From the NCBI GenBank assembly GCA_031362405.1, contig JANLSO010000053.1, forward strand, positions 1 to 6,160: a stretch of DNA of 6,160 bases, read 5' to 3'. A model generated the notes under the pieces. That model had not been told where the DNA came from and did no database searches. It was given only the letters and a program-made list of their open reading frames with translations. Position numbers and translations under genes: made by a program. Numbering within the stretch: the stretch's first letter is position 1; every line of letters starts with the position of its first letter. Origin of the DNA: JANLSO01 sp031362405 (GTDB lineage: Bacteria > Actinomycetota > Thermoleophilia > Miltoncostaeales > Miltoncostaeaceae). This document shows, one piece after another, positions 1 through 6,160 of this stretch.

Positions 1-1607
1 CCGCCGTTAACCCACTTCGCCCGCCCCCCTTTGGGGCGGCCGCCGGCGCCCCCGTGGGTGGGGGCCGCACCCACCACGACGCGCTCGATGTCGAGCTCGG
101 TGCGGGCGATCTGCTCGAGAATGGTCACGAGACCCTGCCCCACCTCGGCCGCGGCGGTGTGCACCTCGACCACCGGGCCCTTGGCGTCGACCGACACGCG
201 CACGCGGGCCGTGGAGAAGTCGTCGAAGCCCTCGGCGAATGCAATGTTCTTGAAGCCCACCGCGACACCCACTCCGCGCCGGGTGCCCTCGCCGTGGGTG
301 CTGTTCGACACGCCGCCGGGCAGCTCACGCAGATCGGTCGCGGCGACATCGGGCGGCAGCGGCATCGCACGCAGTTCTTCGAGCAGCTCACGAACGGGCG
401 CCGGCCCGTCGACGACCTGTCCGGTGGGCAGCCGCATCCCGGTCGCAAGCGCGTTGCGCAGACGAATCTCGAACGGGTCGACCCCGATGGCGGCCGCCAG
501 CCGATCCATCTGCGATTCATGGGCGAACGCCACCTGAACGGCCCCGAAACCGCGCATCGCGCCGCACGGCGGGTTGTTCGTATAGCTGACGACCGCCTCG
601 ATATCGGCGTTCGGCACGTCGTAAGGTCCACACGCGAACGTCGCCGCGTTGGCCACGACCGCGGTGCTGCTGGAGGCATACGCCCCGCCGTCGAGAACCA
701 CCCGGGCGCGCACGTAGACAAGGCGCCCCTCCCAGGTCGCGCCGTGCTCGTACTGCATGCGCGCCGGGTGGCGGTGGACGTGCCCGAAGAACGATTCCTC
801 TCGCGAATAGACCATCTTTACCGGACGCCCCGTATGCAGGGCGAGCATGGCCACGTGGACCTGCATCGACAGGTCTTCGCGCCCGCCGAACGCCCCACCC
901 ACACCCGCGAGATGCAGCCGGGTCAACTCTTTCGGCAGGGCGAGGCTGGCCGCGACCTGGCCCTGGTCGACGTGGAGCCACTGGGTGGCGATGTAGAGGT
1001 CGATTCCTCCGTCTTCGGCGGGAACCGCCAGGGCCGACTCGGGTCCGAGGAAGGCCTGGTCCTGCATGCCCATCTCATAGTCGCCTCGCACCACGACCTC
1101 GGCCGCCGCCGTGGGATCGCCGTGGCGGATGGTGACGCGGCGAAGGAGGTTGCCGTCGGGGTGGAGCGCGGGGGCGTCGTCGGCGAGGGCATCTTCGGGG
1201 TCGGTCAACGGGGTCTGCGGTTCGTAGTCGACGACGATGCGTTCGATGGCGCGGCGCGCGGTCTCCGGGTGGTCGGCGGCGACGATCGCGACCGGTTCGC
1301 CCTGGTAGCGCACCTGATCGCGCGCGAGGACCGGCTGGTCCGAGATCTCCATCCCGTAGGTCGGTGCCCCGGGCACGTCGGTGTGGGTGAGGACGGCGTG
1401 GACCCCAGACAGGGTCAGCGCACGGGTGATGTCGATCCCGCGTATGCGGGCCCGGGGGTGCGGGCTGCGCAGGGTGGCGCCCCAGAGCATGCGATCGGCG
1501 GCAAGATCGGAGGAGTACGCGAACTCGCCGCGCACCTTGGGGCCTGCATCGGAGCGCAGCACGCTCTCGCCGATACGGCCCACCGGAAGCGTGCGCGTCG
1601 TGCTCAT
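1..1607 (-). CDS. pucD: Xanthine dehydrogenase molybdenum cofactor-binding subunit (PucD-like), partial, C-terminus beyond window edge
   Basis: Catalytic large subunit of a three-subunit cytoplasmic xanthine dehydrogenase, which hydroxylates hypoxanthine and xanthine to urate at the Mo centre. About 535 codons are open from ATG 1607 to the window edge; the family is usually about 750-790 residues, so roughly the C-terminal third, including the catalytic Glu, is missing. Visible are the N-terminal a/b hammerhead (GRIGESVLRSDAGPKVRGEF near residue 9), the cofactor loop VGGAFGGRED (236-245), a substrate-side Glu in GPESALAVP (E190, matching bovine E802) and the Arg of AMRGFG (R352, matching bovine R880). 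E190 and R352 together favour a true purine oxidase over a CO or aldehyde oxidase. AEVGQGL lies near the left edge. The start overlaps the stop of the deaminase gene (ATGA, 1604-1607), with no strong ribosome binding site, so translational coupling is likely. The last ~20 codons before the edge (about positions 1-75) no longer look like the family, where GSAGSTSASRQ is expected; this is probably sequence error. Function is known from the family; the residue matches are seen. Confidence 0.93.
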   Translation of the reverse strand, partial: MSTTRTLPVGRIGESVLRSDAGPKVRGEFAYSSDLAADRMLWGATLRSPHPRARIRGIDITRALTLSGVHAVLTHTDVPGAPTYGMEISDQPVLARDQVRYQGEPVAIVAADHPETARRAIERIVVDYEPQTPLTDPEDALADDAPALHPDGNLLRRVTIRHGDPTAAAEVVVRGDYEMGMQDQAFLGPESALAVPAEDGGIDLYIATQWLHVDQGQVAASLALPKELTRLHLAGVGGAFGGREDLSMQVHVAMLALHTGRPVKMVYSREESFFGHVHRHPARMQYEHGATWEGRLVYVRARVVLDGGAYASSSTAVVANAATFACGPYDVPNADIEAVVSYTNNPPCGAMRGFGAVQVAFAHESQMDRLAAAIGVDPFEIRLRNALATGMRLPTGQVVDGPAPVRELLEELRAMPLPPDVAATDLRELPGGVSNSTHGEGTRRGVGVAVGFKNIAFAEGFDDFSTARVRVSVDAKGPVVEVHTAAAEVGQGLVTILEQIARTELDIERVVVGAAPTHGGAGGRPKGGRAKWVNG

Positions 1608-2952
1608 GCGCTCAGCCGTGCGCTTGCCGAGGCGGCACCGCGCGCGACGTCGTCGAGGTCGGCGGTCAGCAGATCGCCTTGATGAACGATCGGGCGTCCG
1701 TTTACCAGCAACCCGGCGACCTGACGCGGAGGCCCGAGGACCAACGCCGCCACCGGGTCGGCCAACCCGGCGTATCCCGCGCCGTCGATCCGCCAGAGGG
1801 CGATGTCGGCGAGCTTGCCGGCTTCGAGCGAACCGATCTCGTTCTCGCGCCCGAGACAGCGGGCGCCGTGAATGGTGCCGAGCGACAGGGCCGTGCGCGC
1901 CGTCATCGCGGCGGGGCCTCCGCGCAGACGTGCCACGAGGAGAGCCTGTCGCAGCTCGACGGCGAGCTCTCCCGACTCGTTCGAGGCCGCACCGTCGACT
2001 CCGAGGCCGACGGCGACTCCGGCGGCGACGAGGTCGGCGGCGGGGGCGATCCCGGAGCCCAAGCGCGCATTGGAGGACGGGCAGTGCGCCACCGAGGTAC
2101 CGGTCTGCGCGAAGCGCGCGATCTCGCTCTGCGACAGGTGCACGCAGTGGGCCAACCACACGTCGGGGCCGAGCCAGCCGAGATCGTCGAGGTACTCCAC
2201 CGGTCGCACGCCGAAGCGTTCGAGGCAGAACGCCTCCTCGTCGAGGGTCTCTGCGAGATGGGTGTGCAGGCGCACGCCGCGACGGCGGGCGAGATCCGCC
2301 GCCTCGCGCATCAGCTCGGCCGTCACCGAGAACGGCGAGCACGGGGCGACCGCGATCCGCAGCATCGACTCCGGGCTCGGGTCGTGCCAGCGGTCGATCG
2401 CCGCGTCGGTGGCGACGAGGATGGCGTCGCGGTCTTCGACGACCTCGTCAGGAGGCAATCCTCCCGAGGCTCGTCCGAGGTCCATCGAGCCCCGGCACGG
2501 GTGGAACCGCAGGCCCAACTCGTCGGCCGCCCGGATCTCCGCCGCGAGGAGATCCCCGGCGCCGTGCGGAAACACGTAGTGGTGGTCGGTGGTCGTGCTG
2601 CAGCCCGACAGGGCGAGCGCGACGAGCCCGCCGCGTGCCGCCTGGTAGGTGATCTCCTCGTCGATGCGGGCCCACAGGGGATAGAGGGCGGTGAGCCAGC
2701 CGAAGAGGTTCTCCTGCTGGGCGAGCCCGCGACTGGCCCACTGGTAAAGGTGGTGGTGGCAGTTCACGAGACCCGGGGTCGCCAGCTGACCACGGCCGTC
2801 GATACGGCGGGTGCCGGCGGGCGCGGGTGGAGCGGCGCCCGCCCCCAGCGCCGCGATGCGCGGACCGTCGGTGAGGATCCAGCCGTCGGGATACTCGGCC
2901 CTGCGCCCGTCGACGGTGGCGATCGCGCAGCCCTCGATGAGGATGCTCCCGG

Positions 2953-2956
<4 letters not shown>
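1604..2956 (-). CDS. 8-oxoguanine deaminase (amidohydrolase superfamily, ATZ/TRZ type)
   Basis: A 450-residue metal-dependent amidohydrolase, predicted to be cytoplasmic and to hydrolyse the exocyclic amino group of 8-oxoguanine, giving urate and ammonia. A short N-terminal b-sandwich (MTGSILIEGCAIATVDGRR) leads into the TIM barrel. Metal ligands and catalytic residues are visible: H67 and H69 in NCHHHLYQ, H233 and E236 in HTHLAE, H270/H273 in LAHCVHL, and D321 in GLGVDGAASNES. The C-terminal LEAGKLADIALW block closes the b-sandwich. HHHLYQ and the length match the group known as 8-oxoguanine deaminase, often mislabelled hydroxydechloroatrazine ethylaminohydrolase (AtzB). The ATG at 2956 is preferred over an upstream in-frame start at 3028: it begins at the usual place, overlaps the upstream stop by ATGA, and has GGAAG six bases before it. 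Lying between two xanthine dehydrogenase genes and opposite uricase, it would feed urate to the same pathway. Guanine deaminase or another aminopurine hydrolase remains possible; the substrate is inferred. Confidence 0.88.
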
Positions 2957-3422
<466 letters not shown>

Positions 3423-3426
<4 letters not shown>

Positions 3427-4289
3427 GCGCGGTACTCCTCCCAACACCAGGCGAGCGTGCGGCGACCGAGCACCGCGAGCGCGTGGCGACGGTAGGCGGC
3501 GCTGCCACGCACATCGTCGATCGGACGGGCCGCGGCGCCCACCAGCTCCCCGAAGTGCGCGAGCACGACCTCGGGCAGCGGCGCCCGGCCCTCCCAACCC
3601 TCGGCCTCGTCCAGTGCCCCTTCGAGGAACCGCTCGGCGTCGGTCGCCCGGATCACCGTCGGCGCCGCGGACCCGATTGCGGTGCCGACGCAACGGGCCT
3701 CGGGGTCGAAGATGATCGCGAATGAGCAGACGGCGATCACCATCGCGTTGCGTGGCCCGACTTTGGCGAACTGCTGGGGCCCACGGGCAATGGGTACCCG
3801 CAGGGCGGTGATCAGCTCGTCGTCGCCCAGCACGTTCTGTTTGGGGCCCGTGCAGAAATCGACGAGCGGGACGGTGCGCCTGCCGGATGCCGACGCCATC
3901 TCGACCGTTGCGCCCGCAGCCACCAGGGGAGGCAGCGCATCGCCGGCCGGGGAGGCGGTCGCGACGTTTCCACCGATCGTGCCGCGATTGCGGATCTGAG
4001 GCGACCCGACCGTGCGCGCGGCGATCGCAAGGGCGGGTGCCAGATCGCCGAGCTCCTGGACGAGGCGGGTGTGGGTCACCCCCGCCCCGAGCACGATGTG
4101 GTCACCATCGCGGAACCAGCGCTCGAGTTCGCCCACGCGGGTCAGGTCGAGAATACGATTGGGGCGACGACGGTCGAAGTTCAGCTCGACCATCAGATCC
4201 GTGCCCCCGGCCAGCGGGAGCGCCTCAGGATGCGCTGCGCGCGCGGCCAGGGCGTCGGCGAGATCCCGCGGCTGCAGTGTTGCCTCCAA
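3423..4289 (-). CDS. pucC: Xanthine dehydrogenase FAD-binding subunit (PucC-like)
   Basis: FAD subunit of xanthine dehydrogenase, which takes electrons from the 2Fe-2S clusters and passes them to NAD+ or another acceptor; first gene of the minus-strand operon. Counting from the TTG at 4289 it has 288 residues, the usual family length. The FAD pyrophosphate loop is PLAGGTDLMVELNFDRRRP (about residues 25-43), and the second FAD motif is GSPQIRNRGTIGGN (about 95-108), followed by ASPAGDALPPL. The C-terminal CO-dehydrogenase flavoprotein domain covers roughly residues 170-285. The start is uncertain. TTG 4289 gives MEATLQPRDLADALAARAAHP, matching where remembered homologues begin (MEFLRP...). A GTG at 4334 would add 15 residues (CGSSQALKD...) that do not look conserved and would leave only 14 bp to the divergent uricase start. 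Neither start has a good Shine-Dalgarno, so a leaderless message is possible. The stop overlaps the next start (ATGA, 3423-3426). Confidence 0.93.
3435..3442 (-). promoter_or_regulatory. Strong ribosome binding site for the 2Fe-2S subunit
   Basis: On the minus strand GGGAGGAG stands eight bases before ATG 3426, inside the last codons of the FAD subunit gene. It fixes the start of the iron-sulfur subunit and is the strongest Shine-Dalgarno sequence seen in this operon. The molybdenum subunit start at 1607 has none that I can see. Confidence 0.75.
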
Positions 4290-4348
4290 GTCGGGGAGGA
4301 TACGATCCTTCAGGGCTTGTGACGAGCCACACACGAAGGTGTTCCGGA
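4280..4348. promoter_or_regulatory. Divergent promoter/operator region between the xanthine dehydrogenase and uricase operons
   Basis: This is the only non-coding gap between two head-to-head operons, so it should hold control signals for both. It contains an inverted repeat AGGAT-ACG-ATCCT at 4297-4309 (perfect 5-bp arms) and a TGTG-N6-CACA dyad at 4318-4331. Candidate elements for the plus strand are TTGCCT (4280-4285) and TACGAT (4301-4306) with a short 15-bp spacer. For the minus strand they are TCGTCA (4325-4320) and TATCCT (4302-4297) with a 17-bp spacer; this -10 lies seven bases before TTG 4289, which would suit a leaderless transcript. Both -10 candidates fall within the palindrome, so a dimeric regulator there could shut off both directions. 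The repeats are seen; promoter activity and regulation are inference from weak matches. Confidence 0.35.
4336..4341 (+). promoter_or_regulatory. Ribosome binding site that sets the uricase TTG start
   Basis: AAGGTG lies seven bases before TTG 4349. It favours this TTG over the in-frame GTG at 4319, whose only purine-rich upstream stretch (GGGGAGGA, 4293-4300) is about 18 bases away. Confidence 0.55.
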
Positions 4349-5224
4349 TTGCCCGAGTTCACGATCACCTACGGCAAGGCCGCCGTCCCCGTATATCGGC
4401 ACCATGCCGCGCCCCTTCGCGACCTCGCGGTCGTGCCCGAGTCGGCATTCACGGGGCGCCTCAACGCCCTGTTCGCGGCTCTTGTGACCGTGGAGGTGTT
4501 CGGCGAGAACTTCCTGCCCTCGTACACCGAGGGTGATAACACGATGGTCGTCGCCACCGACAGCATCAAGAACCTCGTCCTACGCGAGAGCGGAACATGG
4601 GCGGGGACCACCCTCGAGAGCCTCCTGCATCACCTCGGCGGACATCTCATTGCCGAGTACCCGCAGATGCGGGCCCTGCGCATGCAGGGTGAAGAGATCC
4701 GGTTCGATCCGGTCGGCGCCGCGGGCACCCTTTTCGCCCGCGTCCCCGGAGATCGCGCCGTCGCCGACTTGCAGCTGACCCGTGACACCGCAGGCCTGCG
4801 GATCGGCGACCTTCAGGCGGGTCGGCGCGACATCGCGCTCGTGAAGTTGACCGGCAGTGCCTTCACCGCCTTCGTGCGCGACGGCTACACCACACTTCCC
4901 GAGCGTCGCGACCGGCCCCTTTATGTCGGCCTCGACGTGGCCTGGCGCTACGCCGACCCACGGGATGCCCTCGGGGCGACGCCGGCGCGGTACGTGGCCC
5001 CAGAGCAGGTGCGCGACGTCTGCGCGGCCGTGTTCGAGGGGTTCGTGAGCGAGTCGATCCAGCACCTGGTGAACGCCATGGCTGCGCGGCTGCTGGAGCG
5101 GTTCGCCGGGCTGACGGAGGTCGCGTTCGATGCCCGCAACCTCACTCGGGATCCCGTGGTCGAGGATGTCTACACCGACCCGTTCAGCGCGCAGGGCACG
5201 ATCACGCTGATCATGCGCCGATGA
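4349..5224 (+). CDS. pucL: Urate oxidase (uricase, factor-independent urate hydroxylase)
   Basis: Cofactor-free enzyme oxidising urate with O2 to 5-hydroxyisourate and H2O2, probably as a tetramer of tandem T-fold domains. It has 291 residues from TTG 4349, close to the ~300 of the family, with no fused OHCU decarboxylase domain such as Bacillus PucL carries. Active-site residues known from the Aspergillus enzyme can be placed: K10 in TYGKAAVPVYR (K10), T70-D71 in ATDSIKN (T57-D58), F172 (F159), R189 in ERRDRP (R176), Q238 in ESIQHL (Q228) and N264 in DARNLT (N254). Spacings F172-R189 (17) and Q238-N264 (26) equal those of Aspergillus. At the H256 position there is T266 instead; I recall Bacillus-type uricases also having a non-His residue here. 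A C-terminal peroxisomal signal is absent, as expected in bacteria. TTG 4349 is chosen for its AAGGTG seven bases upstream and for the MPEFTITYGK N-terminus; GTG 4319 would add ten residues. The stop overlaps the next start by ATGA. Confidence 0.94.
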   Translation: MPEFTITYGKAAVPVYRHHAAPLRDLAVVPESAFTGRLNALFAALVTVEVFGENFLPSYTEGDNTMVVATDSIKNLVLRESGTWAGTTLESLLHHLGGHLIAEYPQMRALRMQGEEIRFDPVGAAGTLFARVPGDRAVADLQLTRDTAGLRIGDLQAGRRDIALVKLTGSAFTAFVRDGYTTLPERRDRPLYVGLDVAWRYADPRDALGATPARYVAPEQVRDVCAAVFEGFVSESIQHLVNAMAARLLERFAGLTEVAFDARNLTRDPVVEDVYTDPFSAQGTITLIMRR

Positions 5225-5547
5225 GCGGCCGGCTGACCACGCACGTGCTCGACACCGCCCGTGGTCGCCCGGCAGCGGGTGTCGAGATCGCCGTTCACCG
5301 CGACGGTGTGTGGATTCGGGCCGCAACAACCGGCGCCGATGGGCGGCCACCTGAACCTCTTATAGAAGGCGAGAGTTTCGTGGTGGGAGTCTACGAGCTC
5401 ATTTTCCGGATCGGCGGCTACTTCGCCGACGTACCCGGCTTCCTCGGCGAGGTGCCGGTGCGCTTCACCGTCACCGACGCGTCAACCCACTACCACGTGC
5501 CCCTGCTCGTCTCGCCCTTCGGATACAGCACGTACCGGGGTTCTTGA
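5221..5547 (+). CDS. uraH: 5-hydroxyisourate hydrolase (transthyretin-like)
   Basis: Hydrolyses 5-hydroxyisourate, the uricase product, to OHCU, preventing its slow racemising decay. It has 108 residues, normal for the bacterial transthyretin-related family. The hallmark residues are all present: H8 in LTTHVLDTARGRPAAGV, R42 in the TGADGR turn, H92 in HYHVPLLVSPFGYSTYRGS, and the C-terminal YRGS tetrapeptide that separates the enzyme from hormone-binding transthyretin. No signal peptide is seen, so it should be cytoplasmic. ATG 5221 overlaps the uricase stop as ATGA and has no obvious ribosome binding site, so it is likely translated by reinitiation, matching the order of the two reactions. 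A strong hairpin starts ten bases after the stop codon. OHCU decarboxylase, the next enzyme, does not follow here. Confidence 0.96.
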   Translation: MSGRLTTHVLDTARGRPAAGVEIAVHRDGVWIRAATTGADGRPPEPLIEGESFVVGVYELIFRIGGYFADVPGFLGEVPVRFTVTDASTHYHVPLLVSPFGYSTYRGS

Positions 5548-5557
5548 GCACGCGCGC

Positions 5558-5597
5558 GAGCCCAGGGCATCGCGATCATCGCAATGGCCCCGGGCTC
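5558..5597. terminator. Long hairpin, probable bidirectional transcription terminator
   Basis: GAGCCC-A-GGGC-AT (5558-5570) pairs with AT-G-GCCC-C-GGGCTC (5584-5597), with one A/C mismatch and one bulged G. The apex continues the stem as GCGA-TCA-TCGC (5572-5582). It sits between convergent genes: the HIU hydrolase ends at 5547 and the substrate-binding protein remnant ends at 5609. There is no T-tract on either side, so it would be a non-canonical terminator or an mRNA 3'-end protecting structure. The fold is seen by eye; its function is inferred. Confidence 0.6.
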
Positions 5598-5608
5598 CGA
5601 GAGCAGGG

Positions 5609-6160
5609 CTACTTCGTGATGAAGTCGAGCTCGTTGGCACCGATGTCGTGCGACTCGGCAATGCCGGTCAGCCACTTCTAGGCCACGACCCCGTCCCTTT
5701 TTGTCGGCGGAGTTCAGGTATCAGCCGGTGGCCGGGTCGTGTTGCCGTCGATGAAGGCGTCCGGGCCCTTTGGTGGGGTCGTTGGCCCATCCGAAGACCT
5801 GCGAGGTCGGGTAACCCTGCGCCGAGGCCGCGATCTTGATGGTCTGACGCTGCGCGGCGACGATCTCTGCGATCGCCTGCGCGTTCGGGTTGGCGGTCGC
5901 GTAGCCGACGGTCATCCTGGTTCCTGAGGGAAGCGTCGCGGCGTATCCTCGATCCGGGAACTGCATGTAGGCGGCACCGGCCTTTGACAGCGATCCGGCG
6001 ATCGAACGCCACCTTGACGGCGGCGGACGTGAAGGGCGTCCGCCCGATGCAGAAGGCCCGGGGGCATCGTCTCGGGCAGCGAGTCGCGGTCATGCGCGAA
6101 ACTCCCTGCGAGGATGCGCGGGCCCACCACGAGAGCTCTGGCGTCAGGTTCTATTCGACC
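5609..6160 (-). pseudogene. Broken ABC transporter substrate-binding protein (family 5, oligopeptide/dipeptide type), partial
   Basis: Remnant of the C-terminal half of an SBP_bac_5-type extracellular solute-binding protein, read in pieces from right to left. RTPFTSAAVKVAFDRR (about 6045-5997) resembles the 'PF..VRVRQAFxxAIDR' block. A shift in frame leads to GSLSKAGAAYMQFPDRGY, then MTVGYATANPNAQAIAEIVA and YPTSQVFGWANDPTKGP (to about 5765). A further 1-nt shift at a GGGCCCGG run gives DAFIDGNTTRP, and after stops the tail KWLTGIAESHDIG...DFITK ends at TAG 5611-5609. Between DGNTTRP and the tail about 60 residues of the usual family sequence seem absent, and an in-frame TAG precedes KWLTG where a Gln codon (CAG) would fit. 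The part beyond ~6060 I cannot assign. The solute is unknown; a nucleobase or peptide importer would suit the context but nothing shows it. It may be a true pseudogene or a low-quality contig end. Confidence 0.6.

Noticed and set aside
54..1682. A 542-codon open frame on the plus strand opposite the molybdenum subunit gene
   Set aside because: It is codon-aligned with the minus-strand pucD frame, so it stays open only because GC-rich codons rarely give stops on the complement; its protein is His/Arg/Gly-rich with no family motif, while the minus frame shows clear xanthine dehydrogenase motifs.
3887..4348. An upstream N-terminal extension of uricase in the same frame
   Set aside because: The extra residues are an Arg/Pro-rich shadow of the FAD subunit gene; the uricase fold begins at about 4349 with a proper ribosome binding site.
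5648..5927. Short plus-strand open frames in the right-hand region (5648-5839 and 5739-5927)
   Set aside because: No motif or ribosome binding site, and the minus strand here carries recognisable substrate-binding protein blocks.

Overview
The window is a compact, GC-rich (by eye about 70% G+C) piece of bacterial chromosome carrying a purine-to-urate-to-5-hydroxyisourate degradation locus. The gene types (a PucD-style molybdenum subunit, a separate FAD subunit opening with the GGTDLMVELNFDRRRP block, a single-domain uricase followed by a transthyretin-like hydrolase), the GC-biased codons and the GTG/TTG start choices resemble Actinomycetota. That assignment is inference from remembered family members; no marker gene is present.

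Layout. Positions 1-4289 form a minus-strand operon read from right to left: FAD subunit of xanthine dehydrogenase (pucC-like, 3423-4289), 2Fe-2S subunit (pucE-like, 2953-3426), a metal-dependent amidohydrolase best called 8-oxoguanine deaminase (1604-2956), and the molybdopterin subunit (pucD-like, 1-1607), which runs off the left edge. Every junction is a 4-bp ATGA stop/start overlap. Positions 4349-5547 form a divergent plus-strand pair: urate oxidase (4349-5224) and 5-hydroxyisourate hydrolase (5221-5547), also joined by ATGA. About 60 bp (4290-4348) separates the two operons and must hold both promoters unless these lie inside the genes; it contains a small palindrome. A strong hairpin at 5558-5597 separates the hydrolase from a broken minus-strand gene at 5609-6160, the remnant of a family 5 (dipeptide/oligopeptide type) ABC substrate-binding protein.

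How the genes work together. Xanthine dehydrogenase (three subunits) oxidises hypoxanthine/xanthine to urate. The amidohydrolase would deaminate oxidised guanine (8-oxoguanine) directly to urate, a second inlet to the same pool. Urate oxidase converts urate to 5-hydroxyisourate, and the HIU hydrolase opens this to OHCU. The next enzyme, OHCU decarboxylase, and the allantoin enzymes are not in the window.

Caveats. The last ~70 bases at the left edge and most of 5609-6160 carry frameshift-like and substitution damage relative to the expected protein sequences, much of it near homopolymer runs. This may be low-quality contig ends rather than true gene decay. I found no RNA gene, CRISPR array, insertion sequence or undescribed system. 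The most distinctive biology is the deaminase gene placed inside the xanthine dehydrogenase operon and the very compact divergent control region.
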